The notes beneath the pieces were generated by a model. The model saw only the letters and a program-made list of their open reading frames with translations. It was not told the origin of the DNA and did not search any database. A DNA stretch of 53,806 nt. Source: JBDLID01 sp039715055 (lineage in GTDB: Bacteria > Desulfobacterota > Desulfobulbia > Desulfobulbales > Desulfocapsaceae). This document shows, in pieces, positions 1 to 8,622 of the stretch (the first letter of the stretch is position 1; each line of letters begins with the position of its first letter). The position numbers and the translations under genes are program-made. The stretch spans positions 1 through 53,806 of the forward strand of contig JBDLID010000003.1 of assembly GCA_039715055.1 (NCBI GenBank), read 5' to 3'.

Positions 1-524
1 TGCTTTACCACCGTATAGCCGAGTGGTTCGACATAATTCTGCACGGCAGCGGATATATCAGCGATTCGATTACCGACCCTTACCTGCTCAATGGCCAGTT
101 CCAACGAATGTTCCGTTGCACACATCAGCTGGTGACTCTTTTTTGAAACCCGGCCAACCGGTATGGTCACTGCCGAGTCTCCATAAAAGCCTCGATGACA
201 GACACCAAAATCAACTGAAACAATGTCTCCCTTTTTCAATTTTCGCTTTCGCGAAGGGATTCCGTGTACAACCTCTTCATTAATGGAGACACAGAGACTG
301 GCCGGAAAACCGTGGTACCCTTTGAAGGCGGGGACCGCCTTATGTTTAGTGCAAATTGACTCAGCAACCTGATCAAGGTCATAGGTAGAAAGACCAGGTT
401 CGGCAATCTCGATGAGTTTGGCCAGTGTTTCAGCAACAATCTGGTTGGCCTCACGCATTATAGCGATTTCTTCGGGACTCTTAACAACAATCTGTTTGGG
501 TCCCGGCTGTCCGCCCCCGTTCAC
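1..524 (-). CDS. map: Methionine aminopeptidase, type I (partial, C-terminus beyond window)
   Basis: Removes the initiator methionine from nascent proteins in the cytosol as a metal-dependent peptidase. About 174 N-terminal codons are visible and the reading frame is open to the window edge. The stretch KSPEEIAIMREAN and the substrate-site segment with GYHGFPASLCVSINEEVVHG are typical of MetAP type I. The first metal ligand is the Asp in VSVDFGV. The likely start is GTG at 524, only 3 nt after the secY stop, so it is co-translated at the end of the spc operon. This is its usual place after secY. The rest of the protein lies left of position 1. Confidence 0.93.
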   Translation of the reverse strand, partial: MNGGGQPGPKQIVVKSPEEIAIMREANQIVAETLAKLIEIAEPGLSTYDLDQVAESICTKHKAVPAFKGYHGFPASLCVSINEEVVHGIPSRKRKLKKGDIVSVDFGVCHRGFYGDSAVTIPVGRVSKKSHQLMCATEHSLELAIEQVRVGNRIADISAAVQNYVEPLGYTVVK

Positions 525-527
525 AAC

Positions 528-1832
528 CTACTTCCGTCCCTTAATTGCTCCCGCCTTCATAAATCCCTCGTAGTTGCGCATCACAAGATGAGATTCAATC
601 TGTGAAATCGTATCGATGGATACACCGACAACGATCAGTAACGCGGTTCCTCCGAAATAGAAGGGGACATTAAATTTTGCTATCATAATAGTCGGCAATA
701 CACAGACAACACTCAGGTAAATTGCGCCTACCACCGTCAGTCTGGTCAGTACCTTGTCAATGAATTCAGCCGTTTTCTTACCGGGTCGGATGCCAGGGAC
801 AAAGCCGCCGTTCTTCTTCAAATTTTCGGCCACATCATCGGGTTTGAAGGTGACAGCGGTGTAGAAAAAACAGAAAAAGACGATCATGCCGATATAGAGC
901 AGATAATACCAGACGGTTCCCGGTGAAAGAGCGGCAGAGACCTTCTGCACCCAGTCAACCTGAATAAAACCTCCAACCGTTGCCGGAAACATCATGATCG
1001 ATGAAGCAAAAATTGGCGGAATAACACCGGCGATATTAATCTTCAACGGAAGATGAGAGCTCTGCCCACCGTACATTTTTCGGCCGACAACCCTTTTTGC
1101 GTACTGGATGGGTATCCTGCGTTGGGCAGTCTCAAAAAAGACGATGACAGCGATAACAGCGACCATGAAGGCAACGAGAAACGGTATGAAGAAGAGTGCA
1201 ATCTCACCAGCCTTGACAAGCTGAATAGAGTTAACAATGGCAGAGGGCCCTCTTGCAATAATACCTGCAAAGATGATGAGTGAGATACCGTTACCGATCC
1301 CTCGTTCTGTCATCTGCTCGCCAAGCCACATGATAAAGGCAGTACCGGAGGTCAGCGTCAGCATGGTCATCAGCTTAAAACGAAGTCCAGGCTCAAGGAC
1401 GATCACTTCCCCGCCAGGCCCGGTCATTCCCTGAAGGCCTATGGCAATAAAGGTTCCCTGAATGATACTTAATCCAATGGTTCCGTACCGGGTGTACTGG
1501 GTAATCTTTCGCCGGCCGGCCTCACCTTCTTTGGACAGCGCCTCCAGCTGCGGGATAACCACTGTCAGAAGCTGAATAATAATCGATGCACTGATGTAGG
1601 GCATGATGCCCAGGGCAAAGATGGAAAAGTTCTCAAGTGCACCACCTGAGAACATATTGAACATTCCGAAAAGGGTGCCTGCGTTTTGTTGAAAAAACGC
1701 CGCCAGCGCCTCACCGTTGATACCGGGAGTCGGAATCTGTACGCCGATCCGGTATACGGCAAGCATGGTAAGGGTAAAAATCAGCCGCTTACGTAATTCC
1801 GGGATGTTTGCAGCTCGTTGCAATCCGCTCAT
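528..1832 (-). CDS. secY: Protein translocase subunit SecY
   Basis: Forms the channel of the SecYEG translocon in the inner membrane. It has 434 residues, the usual length, with about ten hydrophobic segments. The N-terminal part contains RKRLIFTLTMLAVYRIGVQIPTPGI and the plug region MFSGGALENFSIFALGIMPYISASI, both typical of SecY. The C-terminal cytoplasmic loop contains KRVVGRKMYGGQSSHLPLKIN, which contacts SecA and ribosomes. It follows rplO with a 46-nt gap and precedes map by 3 nt. SecE, its partner, is encoded at 27610-27861. Confidence 0.98.
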   Translation of the reverse strand: MSGLQRAANIPELRKRLIFTLTMLAVYRIGVQIPTPGINGEALAAFFQQNAGTLFGMFNMFSGGALENFSIFALGIMPYISASIIIQLLTVVIPQLEALSKEGEAGRRKITQYTRYGTIGLSIIQGTFIAIGLQGMTGPGGEVIVLEPGLRFKLMTMLTLTSGTAFIMWLGEQMTERGIGNGISLIIFAGIIARGPSAIVNSIQLVKAGEIALFFIPFLVAFMVAVIAVIVFFETAQRRIPIQYAKRVVGRKMYGGQSSHLPLKINIAGVIPPIFASSIMMFPATVGGFIQVDWVQKVSAALSPGTVWYYLLYIGMIVFFCFFYTAVTFKPDDVAENLKKNGGFVPGIRPGKKTAEFIDKVLTRLTVVGAIYLSVVCVLPTIMIAKFNVPFYFGGTALLIVVGVSIDTISQIESHLVMRNYEGFMKAGAIKGRK

Positions 1833-1878
1833 GTATTTGGTTTAACTCCCTGCAGTAGGTTAAAGACCCCCTGGGGGG

Positions 1879-2322
1879 TTATTCACCATCTATGACGGAT
1901 CCGCCAGCGGCTTCAATCTTGGCTTTGGCACCTGCGCTGACCTTATCAACGTTTACGGAAACAGCTTTGCTGATTTCCCCGTTTGCCAGCACTTTAACCG
2001 GTTGATCACCTTTAATCATTCCTGCCTCACGAAGGACATCAACAGTGATCACCTCACTGGTATCAAGTCCGTCCAGCTGGGACAGGGAGACAATGGTGTA
2101 GTCGGTTGCAAAGTTATTGTGGAAACCACGCTTGGGTAAACGTCTCTGGAGCGGCATCTGACCACCCTCGAATCCGGGGCGTCGGCCGTAACCTGATCTG
2201 GACTTGGCTCCTTTATGGCCTCGCCCTGCAGTTTTGCCATGGCCTGAACCAGGTCCCCTGCCCAATCGCTTTCTATTTTTTGTCGATCCCTTCTTGGGCG
2301 ACAGATTTGACAACGTCAACAT
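1879..2322 (-). CDS. rplO: 50S ribosomal protein L15
   Basis: Large-subunit protein that binds 23S rRNA late in 50S assembly. It has 147 residues. The very basic glycine-rich N-terminus (GRGPGSGHGKTAGRGHKGAK) is diagnostic. Its ATG lies one base after the rpmD stop and the Shine-Dalgarno sequence is inside the end of rpmD, so the two are translationally coupled. Confidence 0.97.
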   Translation of the reverse strand: MLTLSNLSPKKGSTKNRKRLGRGPGSGHGKTAGRGHKGAKSRSGYGRRPGFEGGQMPLQRRLPKRGFHNNFATDYTIVSLSQLDGLDTSEVITVDVLREAGMIKGDQPVKVLANGEISKAVSVNVDKVSAGAKAKIEAAGGSVIDGE

Positions 2323-2323
2323 C

Positions 2324-2506
2324 TCAAACCTCCTCGACCCGAACGAGATGCTCGACTTTTTTCAGCATCCCCCTGATTTCAGGCGTATCCTTTCTGGTAA
2401 CACTCTTTTCCATCTTTGTCAGTCCAAGACCGGTAAGAGTGGCGCGGATTTTCTTGGTACTGCCTATCCCGCTTTTAATCAGTTTATATGTGATTGTCTC
2501 AGCCAT
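2324..2506 (-). CDS. rpmD: 50S ribosomal protein L30
   Basis: Small 60-residue protein of the large subunit, absent from some bacterial lineages but present here in its usual slot between rpsE and rplO. The pattern YKLIKSGIGSTKKIRATLTGLGL is the L30 signature region. The gene abuts rplO with a single base between stop and start. Confidence 0.95.
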   Translation of the reverse strand: MAETITYKLIKSGIGSTKKIRATLTGLGLTKMEKSVTRKDTPEIRGMLKKVEHLVRVEEV

Positions 2507-2568
2507 CTAAAACACCATTATTATATAAATTTCACACAAGCATTGAACCTCATCCCGAAACGATGGGA

Positions 2569-3081
2569 TCAGGCTGTCAGCTCATCAACAGATTTCCCTC
2601 TGAGCCGGGCAATTGCCTCAGCAGTACGGAGGCTTCTCAATCCATTGAGAGTGGCCTTGACCATGTTATGGGGGTTGTGGGAGCCAAGACACTTGGTGAG
2701 GATGTTGGAAACACCCGCTGCCTCAAGAACCGCACGGACAGGTCCACCGGCGATAACTCCGGTACCAGCCGACGCCGGCTTCAGCAGAACCTTGCCTGCG
2801 CCGTAACGACCAGTGATCTGATGCGGGATTGAGAGATCGGTCAGTGACACCGGCTTCATGTCACGTTTTGCTCTCTCAACACCTTTTCGAATAGCCTCGG
2901 GAACCTGGTTGGCTTTACCAAGGCCGTAACCGACCTTGCCTTTACCGTCACCAACAACCACAATGGCGGAAAAAGAAAACCTTCGGCCGCCTTTCACAAC
3001 CTTTGCAACACGGTTGATAAATACTATTTTTTCAATGAGTTCCTCAGTTCCTTCACTTTTGGAACGCTTAAAATCAGCCAA
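2569..3081 (-). CDS. rpsE: 30S ribosomal protein S5
   Basis: Small-subunit protein that helps set decoding accuracy. It has 170 residues, with the double-stranded RNA-binding N-domain (VVKGGRRFSFSAIVVVGDG) followed by the S5 C-domain. The reading frame starts with TTG at 3081, preceded by a G-rich ribosome-binding site (GGGGGTG); no in-frame ATG lies near. It sits between rplR and rpmD in the normal spc order. Confidence 0.97.
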   Translation of the reverse strand: MADFKRSKSEGTEELIEKIVFINRVAKVVKGGRRFSFSAIVVVGDGKGKVGYGLGKANQVPEAIRKGVERAKRDMKPVSLTDLSIPHQITGRYGAGKVLLKPASAGTGVIAGGPVRAVLEAAGVSNILTKCLGSHNPHNMVKATLNGLRSLRTAEAIARLRGKSVDELTA

Positions 3082-3110
3082 GGGACACCCCCGTAATAAT
3101 CATCGATTAA

Positions 3111-3476
3111 TTAAAATTTCAATCCGCCCTTGCGAGCACCTTCGGACAAGGCCTTGACCCGGCCATGGTAGATATATCCACCACGGTCAAATACAACCTC
3201 TGCGATTCCGGCAGCTTTGGCACGTTCAGCAAGCATCTCGCCGACCTTTTCAGCTGCCTCGGTTTTACCTTTGGCATCAACCGCTTCATACCCTTTATCA
3301 ACTGTTGACATGCAGGCCAGTGTTTTACCTGCAGCGTCATCGATGATCTGGGCATAGATATGTTTATTGCTTTTAAAAACACGAAGCCGCGGCTTTGCAG
3401 CGGTTCCGGTGATTTTCTTCCTGATACGACTGACTCGCTTGGCGCGGGCAAGTCTTTTAGGGTTTGTTCTAGCCAT
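3111..3476 (-). CDS. rplR: 50S ribosomal protein L18
   Basis: Binds 5S rRNA with L5 and carries it into the central protuberance. It has 121 residues with ATG start. The segments RLRVFKSNKHIYAQIIDD and VVFDRGGYIYHGRVKALSEGAR are L18 hallmarks. Co-directional with rplF upstream and rpsE downstream. Confidence 0.97.
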   Translation of the reverse strand: MARTNPKRLARAKRVSRIRKKITGTAAKPRLRVFKSNKHIYAQIIDDAAGKTLACMSTVDKGYEAVDAKGKTEAAEKVGEMLAERAKAAGIAEVVFDRGGYIYHGRVKALSEGARKGGLKF

Positions 3477-3567
3477 TATTTATACCAGTTGTTTTTTCGT
3501 GACTTTTATACACGATTGTTTCGGTAAACGTTTACCTGCTGACAATCAAGTCAGGCAAACGCTCAAC

Positions 3568-4107
3568 TTAAGCTGCGCTTGATTTACCGACCTTGCGGAC
3601 AATATGCTCATCCTCGTACCGTATGCCTTTTCCCTTGTAGGGTTCCGGCTTTCTTACGGACCGAATCTTTGAAGCGGTAAGGCCGAGGAGTTCCTTGTCA
3701 GCGGACTCAAGACTGATCTTGGTGTTGGCTTCAACATCAGCACTGACACCTTCTGGCAAGGGAAATTGAACTGGGTTTGAATAGCCGACATTCAAGGTCA
3801 GGGTTTTACCGGACACATTGGCCTTATAACCGACACCTTCAATGACCATTACTTTCTTGAAACCCTTGTCAACTCCAAGAACCATGTTGTTAATAAGGCT
3901 CCGGGTCAGGCCGCGAAAGGCATTGATTTTCTTGCCCTCATTTTTAGCGGTGACAAGCAGTTCATTCCCTTCCTGGGCTACAGCGATTTCAGGATGAATA
4001 ATACGTTCTAAAGCACCCTTGCCGCCCTTGACGGCGATATTCTGCCCATCAATGGTTACAGTAACCCCGGCAGGGACTTCAATTGGTTGTTTTCCAATAC
4101 GAGACAT
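3568..4107 (-). CDS. rplF: 50S ribosomal protein L6
   Basis: Large-subunit protein near the GTPase-associated centre. It has 179 residues, the standard length, with two tandem L6 domains. MSRIGKQPIEVPAGV at the start and the C-terminal PEPYKGKGIRYEDE motif are characteristic. A clear AGGAGG-type ribosome-binding site precedes the ATG. Confidence 0.98.
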   Translation of the reverse strand: MSRIGKQPIEVPAGVTVTIDGQNIAVKGGKGALERIIHPEIAVAQEGNELLVTAKNEGKKINAFRGLTRSLINNMVLGVDKGFKKVMVIEGVGYKANVSGKTLTLNVGYSNPVQFPLPEGVSADVEANTKISLESADKELLGLTASKIRSVRKPEPYKGKGIRYEDEHIVRKVGKSSAA

Positions 4108-4131
4108 CTTTACCTCCTTTATTGTAAAGGT

Positions 4132-4530
4132 CTACCAGACCTCACAAAGTATCTCTCCACCGGTATTGTTAGCCCGTGCAGTTTTATCGGACACAATACC
4201 GCGGGAAGTGGAGATAATAGCCACTCCCATTCCATTCAGAACCTTTGGGATGTCTCCAACTGCGGCATACCTTCTCAAGCCGGGCTTACTGATCCGCTTG
4301 ATACCAGAGATTACAGGTTCATCGTGGGGTCCGTACTTCAGCTCAATGGCCAGGGTTCCTTGCGGACCTTCATCGGTTTCCCGATAGTCGATAATATAGC
4401 CTTCGTCTTTCAGAACCTTGGCGATATTAACCTTGGTCTTGGATTTGGGCATCTCAACGGATGTGAATCTTGCCATTACACCATTTCTAATCCTGGTCAG
4501 CATGTCTGCCAGGGGATCGCTCATTGACAT
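4132..4530 (-). CDS. rpsH: 30S ribosomal protein S8
   Basis: Binds 16S rRNA early in assembly and in many bacteria represses translation of the spc operon. The start is placed at the ATG at 4530, which has AAGGAG 8 nt upstream; an in-frame GTG three codons earlier would place the start inside the spacer and is less likely. This gives 132 residues beginning MSMSDPLADMLTRIRN. The C-terminal STSRGIVSDKTAR motif is the S8 signature. Confidence 0.97.
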   Translation of the reverse strand: MSMSDPLADMLTRIRNGVMARFTSVEMPKSKTKVNIAKVLKDEGYIIDYRETDEGPQGTLAIELKYGPHDEPVISGIKRISKPGLRRYAAVGDIPKVLNGMGVAIISTSRGIVSDKTARANNTGGEILCEVW

Positions 4531-4584
4531 AGCGAACACTCCTTGTCTTCGACGAGATTATTTACAAATATTTGTTGTGCTGCT

Positions 4585-4770
4585 TTACCAACTGGACTTT
4601 GTCACACCGGTAATTTCACCACGCGACGCAAGTGTCCGGAAACAGATCCGACAGACACCAAACTTTCTCATAAAGGCCCGAGGCCGCCCACAAAGGGGGC
4701 AACGGTTATAGCGCCTGACTTTAAATTTCGGCTTTCTTTGCGCTTTTGCAATTAATGATTTCTTAGCCAA
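4585..4770 (-). CDS. rpsZ: 30S ribosomal protein S14, zinc-binding type Z
   Basis: Small-subunit head protein. At 61 residues it is the short zinc-ribbon form: the pairs CPLC and CRIC supply four cysteines for one zinc ion, unlike the longer zinc-free S14 of enterobacteria. The start is TTG at 4770 with GGAGG 5 nt upstream. It lies between rplE and rpsH as usual. Confidence 0.97.
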   Translation of the reverse strand: MAKKSLIAKAQRKPKFKVRRYNRCPLCGRPRAFMRKFGVCRICFRTLASRGEITGVTKSSW

Positions 4771-4817
4771 AGCATCCTCCAGTTGGATTACGTTATTTGA
4801 ACGAGACTTTAATCGTC

Positions 4818-5357
4818 TTATTTCTTAAAGGGCATTCCCAGCTCACTGAGCAGGGCTCTTCCCTCATCATCGGTGTTTGCCGAGGTCACGATTGCGATAT
4901 TCAACCCTTTGATTTTATCGATCTTATCATAGTCGATTTCAGGGAAGATAATCTGCTCCTGAATTCCCAGGGCAAAATTGCCACGGCCGTCAAATGATTT
5001 CGGAGAAATTCCACGGAAATCACGAACACGGGGCAGGGCAACATTTACAAGTTTACTGAAAAAGTTGTACATCTGCTCGTGTCTGAGAGTAACCCGGCAG
5101 CCAATGGGCATGCCCTCTCTCAGTTTGAAGCCGGCAATGGACTTCTTGGCCTTGGTGACAACAGCCTTCTGACCGCCTATGCGTGTAAGCTCATCAACGG
5201 CGCCTTCGATAATTTTTGGATTCTGAACCGCTTCGCCCAGACCCATATTGAGAATAATTTTCTCAATCTTCGGCACCTGCATCTTATTGGCATAGCCAAA
5301 CTGCTCTTTTAAAGCAGGCACACATGTTTCCTGATAATATTGTTTCAGAGCTCCCAT
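4818..5357 (-). CDS. rplE: 50S ribosomal protein L5
   Basis: Binds 5S rRNA and forms the bridge between subunits. It has 179 residues. The segments VPKIEKIILNMGLGEA and the RVTLRHEQMYNF loop are typical, and the C-terminus ends in the usual ELGMPFKK. Neighbours rplX and rpsZ are in canonical order. Confidence 0.98.
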   Translation of the reverse strand: MGALKQYYQETCVPALKEQFGYANKMQVPKIEKIILNMGLGEAVQNPKIIEGAVDELTRIGGQKAVVTKAKKSIAGFKLREGMPIGCRVTLRHEQMYNFFSKLVNVALPRVRDFRGISPKSFDGRGNFALGIQEQIIFPEIDYDKIDKIKGLNIAIVTSANTDDEGRALLSELGMPFKK

Positions 5358-5392
5358 CTAATACTCCCGGCTAAAGCCTGATCGTTATCTAT

Positions 5393-5725
5393 TTATTTTG
5401 CCTCGATGGACTCGCCGCACTTTTTACAGAAGCGGACCTTACTGCCATCATCGAGTATTTTCCTGCCGATGCGCCCGGTCTGGGTACACTCCGGGCAGAT
5501 AAGCTGGAGATTGGAGACGTGGATCGAGGCCTCTTTTTCCACAATCTGACCCTGCTGGTTCATTTCCGAGGGCTTGGTATGACGCTTGATCATATTGATC
5601 CGCTCAACCACTGCACGGTTTTTCTGGGGCAATATACGGAGAACTTTCCCCACTCGACCCTTGTCTTTTCCAGCAATAACTTCAACCTGATCATCTTTCT
5701 TCAGGTATGTTCTACCCTGTGTCAT
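5393..5725 (-). CDS. rplX: 50S ribosomal protein L24
   Basis: Assembly-initiator protein of the large subunit with an N-terminal KOW fold (DQVEVIAGKDKGRVGKV). The start is placed at the ATG at 5725, which has AAAGGTG 5 nt upstream; an in-frame ATG at 5743 lacks a ribosome-binding site. This gives 110 residues. The C-terminal part carries CPEC and CKKC pairs, which could form a zinc ribbon. Confidence 0.96.
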   Translation of the reverse strand: MTQGRTYLKKDDQVEVIAGKDKGRVGKVLRILPQKNRAVVERINMIKRHTKPSEMNQQGQIVEKEASIHVSNLQLICPECTQTGRIGRKILDDGSKVRFCKKCGESIEAK

Positions 5726-5776
5726 ATCAACACCTTTATTCATTCACTGATATTTGGGTTTCACCAGGGAAGCACT

Positions 5777-6145
5777 CTAGAGTACTTCCGGAGCCAGTGA
5801 AATAATTTTCATAAAACCCTGGTTACGGAGTTCTCTGGCAACCGGTCCGAAGATACGGGTTCCAACAGGCTCCCCGGTTCCAGACAGTATAACAGCTGCA
5901 TTTTCATCGAACTTCACCCAGGTGTCGTCCATACGCTTCATCTCTTTCCGGGTCCGGACGACAACAGCCTTCATGACATCGCCTTTTTTGACCTTGGCAT
6001 GGGGCATGGCTTCTTTAACGGTTACAACAACGACATCTCCAATGGAGGCGTAACGTTTTCGTGTACCGCCGAGCACCCGAATACAGAGAACCTTTTTGGC
6101 CCCTGAATTGTCTGCGACATTGAGTACAGTCTCACTTTGAATCAT
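5777..6145 (-). CDS. rplN: 50S ribosomal protein L14
   Basis: Binds 23S rRNA at the subunit interface. It has the invariant length of 122 residues and starts MIQSETVLNVADNSGAK, the standard L14 N-terminus. The order rpsQ, rplN, rplX is conserved. Confidence 0.98.
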   Translation of the reverse strand: MIQSETVLNVADNSGAKKVLCIRVLGGTRKRYASIGDVVVVTVKEAMPHAKVKKGDVMKAVVVRTRKEMKRMDDTWVKFDENAAVILSGTGEPVGTRIFGPVARELRNQGFMKIISLAPEVL

Positions 6146-6201
6146 AATTTCACCTGATAAAATATCAGTTACTGGTTATCGAATAACGAGGAACTAAACG
6201 T

Positions 6202-6462
6202 TTATACCGCCTGCTCCAATATAGTCCGGAGCCGCCAGCGCTTGCGCTTGGACAGCGGGCGACACTCCTCAATCATTACAGTATCACCAATGCTGCAGCT
6301 ATTTTCCGGATCATCGGCAAGGTACTTGACCGTTCTTTTAATATATTTTCCATAAAGCTTATGGCGAACTTTACGCTCGACCAGAACGACAATGGATTTT
6401 TCCATACGATTGCTTACAACTGAACCGGTTCGTGTTTTTCGTGTTTTTCTATTTTCACTCAT
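6202..6462 (-). CDS. rpsQ: 30S ribosomal protein S17
   Basis: Primary 16S rRNA-binding protein with an OB fold. It has 86 residues; the motifs GSVVSNRMEKSIVVLVERK and IEECRPLSKRKRWRL mark it. It starts with ATG at 6462 and follows rpmC after 58 nt. Confidence 0.97.
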   Translation of the reverse strand: MSENRKTRKTRTGSVVSNRMEKSIVVLVERKVRHKLYGKYIKRTVKYLADDPENSCSIGDTVMIEECRPLSKRKRWRLRTILEQAV

Positions 6463-6520
6463 AATAATCTCAAGTCAATTTGGGGCGCTGTAAATTCTGG
6501 TATGTGGGAGTTATTACGCC

Positions 6521-6706
6521 CTAGGCTTTAGAGTTTTTAAAGGTCATAATCCTGGCAATATCTCTTCGCAGTTCCTTTAATTTGGAAGTGTTTTCAAGTG
6601 GCCGGATAGTGTGCTGGAATGAAAGTTTTCCAAGTTCCTCACGGAGCCCTTCTTCTTTCTTGCTCAAGTCTTCAGCGGACATATTTTGAATATCACTCAT
6701 TTTCAT
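6521..6706 (-). CDS. rpmC: 50S ribosomal protein L29
   Basis: Small helical protein at the peptide exit tunnel, a docking site for signal recognition particle and trigger factor. It has 61 residues, or 59 if the second ATG (6700) is used. The ATG at 6706 overlaps the rplP stop in an ATGA arrangement, implying coupled translation. LGKLSFQHTIRPLENTSKLKELRRDIARI matches the L29 two-helix pattern. Confidence 0.96.
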   Translation of the reverse strand: MKMSDIQNMSAEDLSKKEEGLREELGKLSFQHTIRPLENTSKLKELRRDIARIMTFKNSKA

Positions 6707-7119
6707 AGCATGCTACTCCTTAAAACAACCTTGGTGGCAAAAGGCAGCTTGGCTCCGGCGAGCGTCAGGGCCTTAATGGCTGTTTCCTCATCAATGCCTT
6801 TAATTTCATAAAGCATCTTTCCGGGTCTGATCTGGGCTACCCAATACTCGGGGCTGCCTTTACCTTTACCCATTCGTGTTTCAGCAGGCTTCTTGGTGAT
6901 CGGTTTATCAGGAAAAACCCGAATCCAGACCTGTCCGCCCCTTTTAATCTTTCTGTTGATGGCAATACGAGCCGCTTCAATCTGCTGAGCAGTCATCTTG
7001 CCGTTGGTAACGGCCTTGAGGCCGTAATCGCCAAAAGACAGGGAGGAACCGCGATTGGCCTTACCCCTCAACCGTCCCTTGAATACCTTTCTATGTTTTA
7101 CCTTCTTCGGACTTAACAT
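6703..7119 (-). CDS. rplP: 50S ribosomal protein L16
   Basis: Large-subunit protein that helps place A-site tRNA. It has 138 residues. The N-terminus MLSPKKVKHRKVFKGR and the segment RIRVFPDKPITKKPAETRMGKGKG-like stretch (here IRVFPDKPITKKPAETRMGK) identify it. Its stop overlaps the rpmC start. Confidence 0.97.
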   Translation of the reverse strand: MLSPKKVKHRKVFKGRLRGKANRGSSLSFGDYGLKAVTNGKMTAQQIEAARIAINRKIKRGGQVWIRVFPDKPITKKPAETRMGKGKGSPEYWVAQIRPGKMLYEIKGIDEETAIKALTLAGAKLPFATKVVLRSSML

Positions 7120-7164
7120 TTTCGTTACTCCATCTCTAACAGATGCTTAATTGGATAGGCGTGA

Positions 7165-7812
7165 TCATCCGAGTGGCGCATCTTTCTCATTGAGAACTTC
7201 GCCTTTGAAAATCCACACCTTGACTCCGATAATTCCATAGGTGGTTTCAGCCTCAGAAAGGGCATAATCCACATCGGCTCTCAGAGTATGAAGCGGCACC
7301 CTTCCCTCACGAACCCATTCACAGCGGGACATCTCAGCACCACCAAGACGACCGGAACAGGAAATCTTTATCCCTTTAACTCCAAAACGAAGCGCTGAAT
7401 TGACAGCTTTTTTCATGGCGCGTCGGAAGGCGACACGCCGAATGAGCTGACCGGCGATATTGTCGGCCACCAGCTGGGCATCGGCCTCAGGACGGCGAAC
7501 CTCCTGAATATCAATGACGACCTGGCGGTTGATCATCTGCTCGAGATCCTTTTTCAAGGCCTCGATTTCAGATCCTTTCTTACCGATAACAATACCGGGC
7601 CGGGCAGTATACAGCTTGACTCGAACTTTTTCTCCGGTACGCTCAAGGACGATTTTGGAGAGACTGGCATGACCCAGACGCTTCTTCAAAAATTTTCTTA
7701 TCTTCTGATCTTCGATAAGATACTGAGAGTATTTTTTGTCTGCATACCAGACAGAGTCCCAAGTTCGGGTAATATTCAGTCTCAGTCCATGTGGATTAAC
7801 TTTTTGACCCAA
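7165..7812 (-). CDS. rpsC: 30S ribosomal protein S3
   Basis: Part of the mRNA entry channel, with mRNA helicase activity at the ribosome. It has 215 residues with an N-terminal KH domain (ARPGIVIGKKGSEIEALKKD) and the S3 C-domain. The start codon is TTG at 7812 with GGAGG 6 nt upstream; the product MGQKVNPHGLRL is the universal S3 N-terminus, so the TTG start is firm. Confidence 0.98.
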   Translation of the reverse strand: MGQKVNPHGLRLNITRTWDSVWYADKKYSQYLIEDQKIRKFLKKRLGHASLSKIVLERTGEKVRVKLYTARPGIVIGKKGSEIEALKKDLEQMINRQVVIDIQEVRRPEADAQLVADNIAGQLIRRVAFRRAMKKAVNSALRFGVKGIKISCSGRLGGAEMSRCEWVREGRVPLHTLRADVDYALSEAETTYGIIGVKVWIFKGEVLNEKDAPLG

Positions 7813-7890
7813 AACAATCCTCCAGCTAATTACGTTTCTATGTATAAAAAATTTGAGAGTCTTACTCTTTAGTTTCTCGGAAGTAAAGAA

Positions 7891-8223
7891 CTATTCTTCG
7901 TCGAGAATAACTGTAATATGACTTGTTCGCTTAATGATCCCTGTCGCCCGGCCCATGGCACGGGGACGAATCCGCTTTAAGGATGGACCGCCGTCGATGA
8001 AGATTTTTTTAATAAAGAGATTATCCACATCAATCTGGTCGTCCTGGGTCGCGTTAGCTACTGCTGACTCAACAACCTTTTCAATTATTCGTGCGCCTTT
8101 TTTGGGCATGAACCTGAGAGTGTTCAGTGCCTTATCGACATCCATGCCACGAACAACATCGGCGACAAGGCGTGCCTTCTGGGGCGATATTCGAATCTGT
8201 TTTGCAACGGCTCTTGCTTCCAT
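7891..8223 (-). CDS. rplV: 50S ribosomal protein L22
   Basis: Lines the peptide exit tunnel with a long beta-hairpin, the site of macrolide contacts. It has 110 residues; ISPQKARLVADVVRGMDVDKAL and the C-terminal RPRAMGRATGIIKRTSHI are diagnostic. Order rpsS, rplV, rpsC is conserved. Confidence 0.97.
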   Translation of the reverse strand: MEARAVAKQIRISPQKARLVADVVRGMDVDKALNTLRFMPKKGARIIEKVVESAVANATQDDQIDVDNLFIKKIFIDGGPSLKRIRPRAMGRATGIIKRTSHITVILDEE

Positions 8224-8328
8224 ATTTTTTTCCTCGATCCCAGCCGTACCGGGCGATTATCCTCTATCGTTCAAGTGAGCACGAGCAGGCCGGCCAGAAT
8301 CAATCAGGCCGGATTATGCTGGAATCAC

Positions 8329-8604
8329 CTATAATTTCGTTTTTCTGTCGGAGGCATGACCGTAATACGTTCTGGTCGGAGAAAATTCACCGAGTTTGTG
8401 GCCAACCATATTTTCCGAGACAAAGACAGGTATAAATTTTCTGCCGTTATGAACCGCAAAAGTAAGCCCTACCATCTCAGGGGTAACATCCGAACGCCTT
8501 GACCAGGTCTTGATCACCTTTCTTGAACCACTTTCAATAGCCTTATTCACCTTGGCCATCAGGTGCTCATCAACAAAAGGTCCTTTCTTAATCGAACGAG
8601 ACAT
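8329..8604 (-). CDS. rpsS: 30S ribosomal protein S19
   Basis: Small-subunit head protein that contacts 16S rRNA and the A-site tRNA region. It has 91 residues; MSRSIKKGPFVDEHL and the C-terminal KLGEFSPTRTYYGHA mark it. It lies 18 nt after rplB. Confidence 0.98.
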   Translation of the reverse strand: MSRSIKKGPFVDEHLMAKVNKAIESGSRKVIKTWSRRSDVTPEMVGLTFAVHNGRKFIPVFVSENMVGHKLGEFSPTRTYYGHASDRKTKL

Positions 8605-8622
8605 ATTTTCAATCCTTATCTG

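Noticed and set aside
1866..1879. Short palindrome ACCCCCTGGGGGGT between rplO and secY
   Set aside because: Only 6 bp with a 2-nt loop and no T run; too weak to call a terminator.
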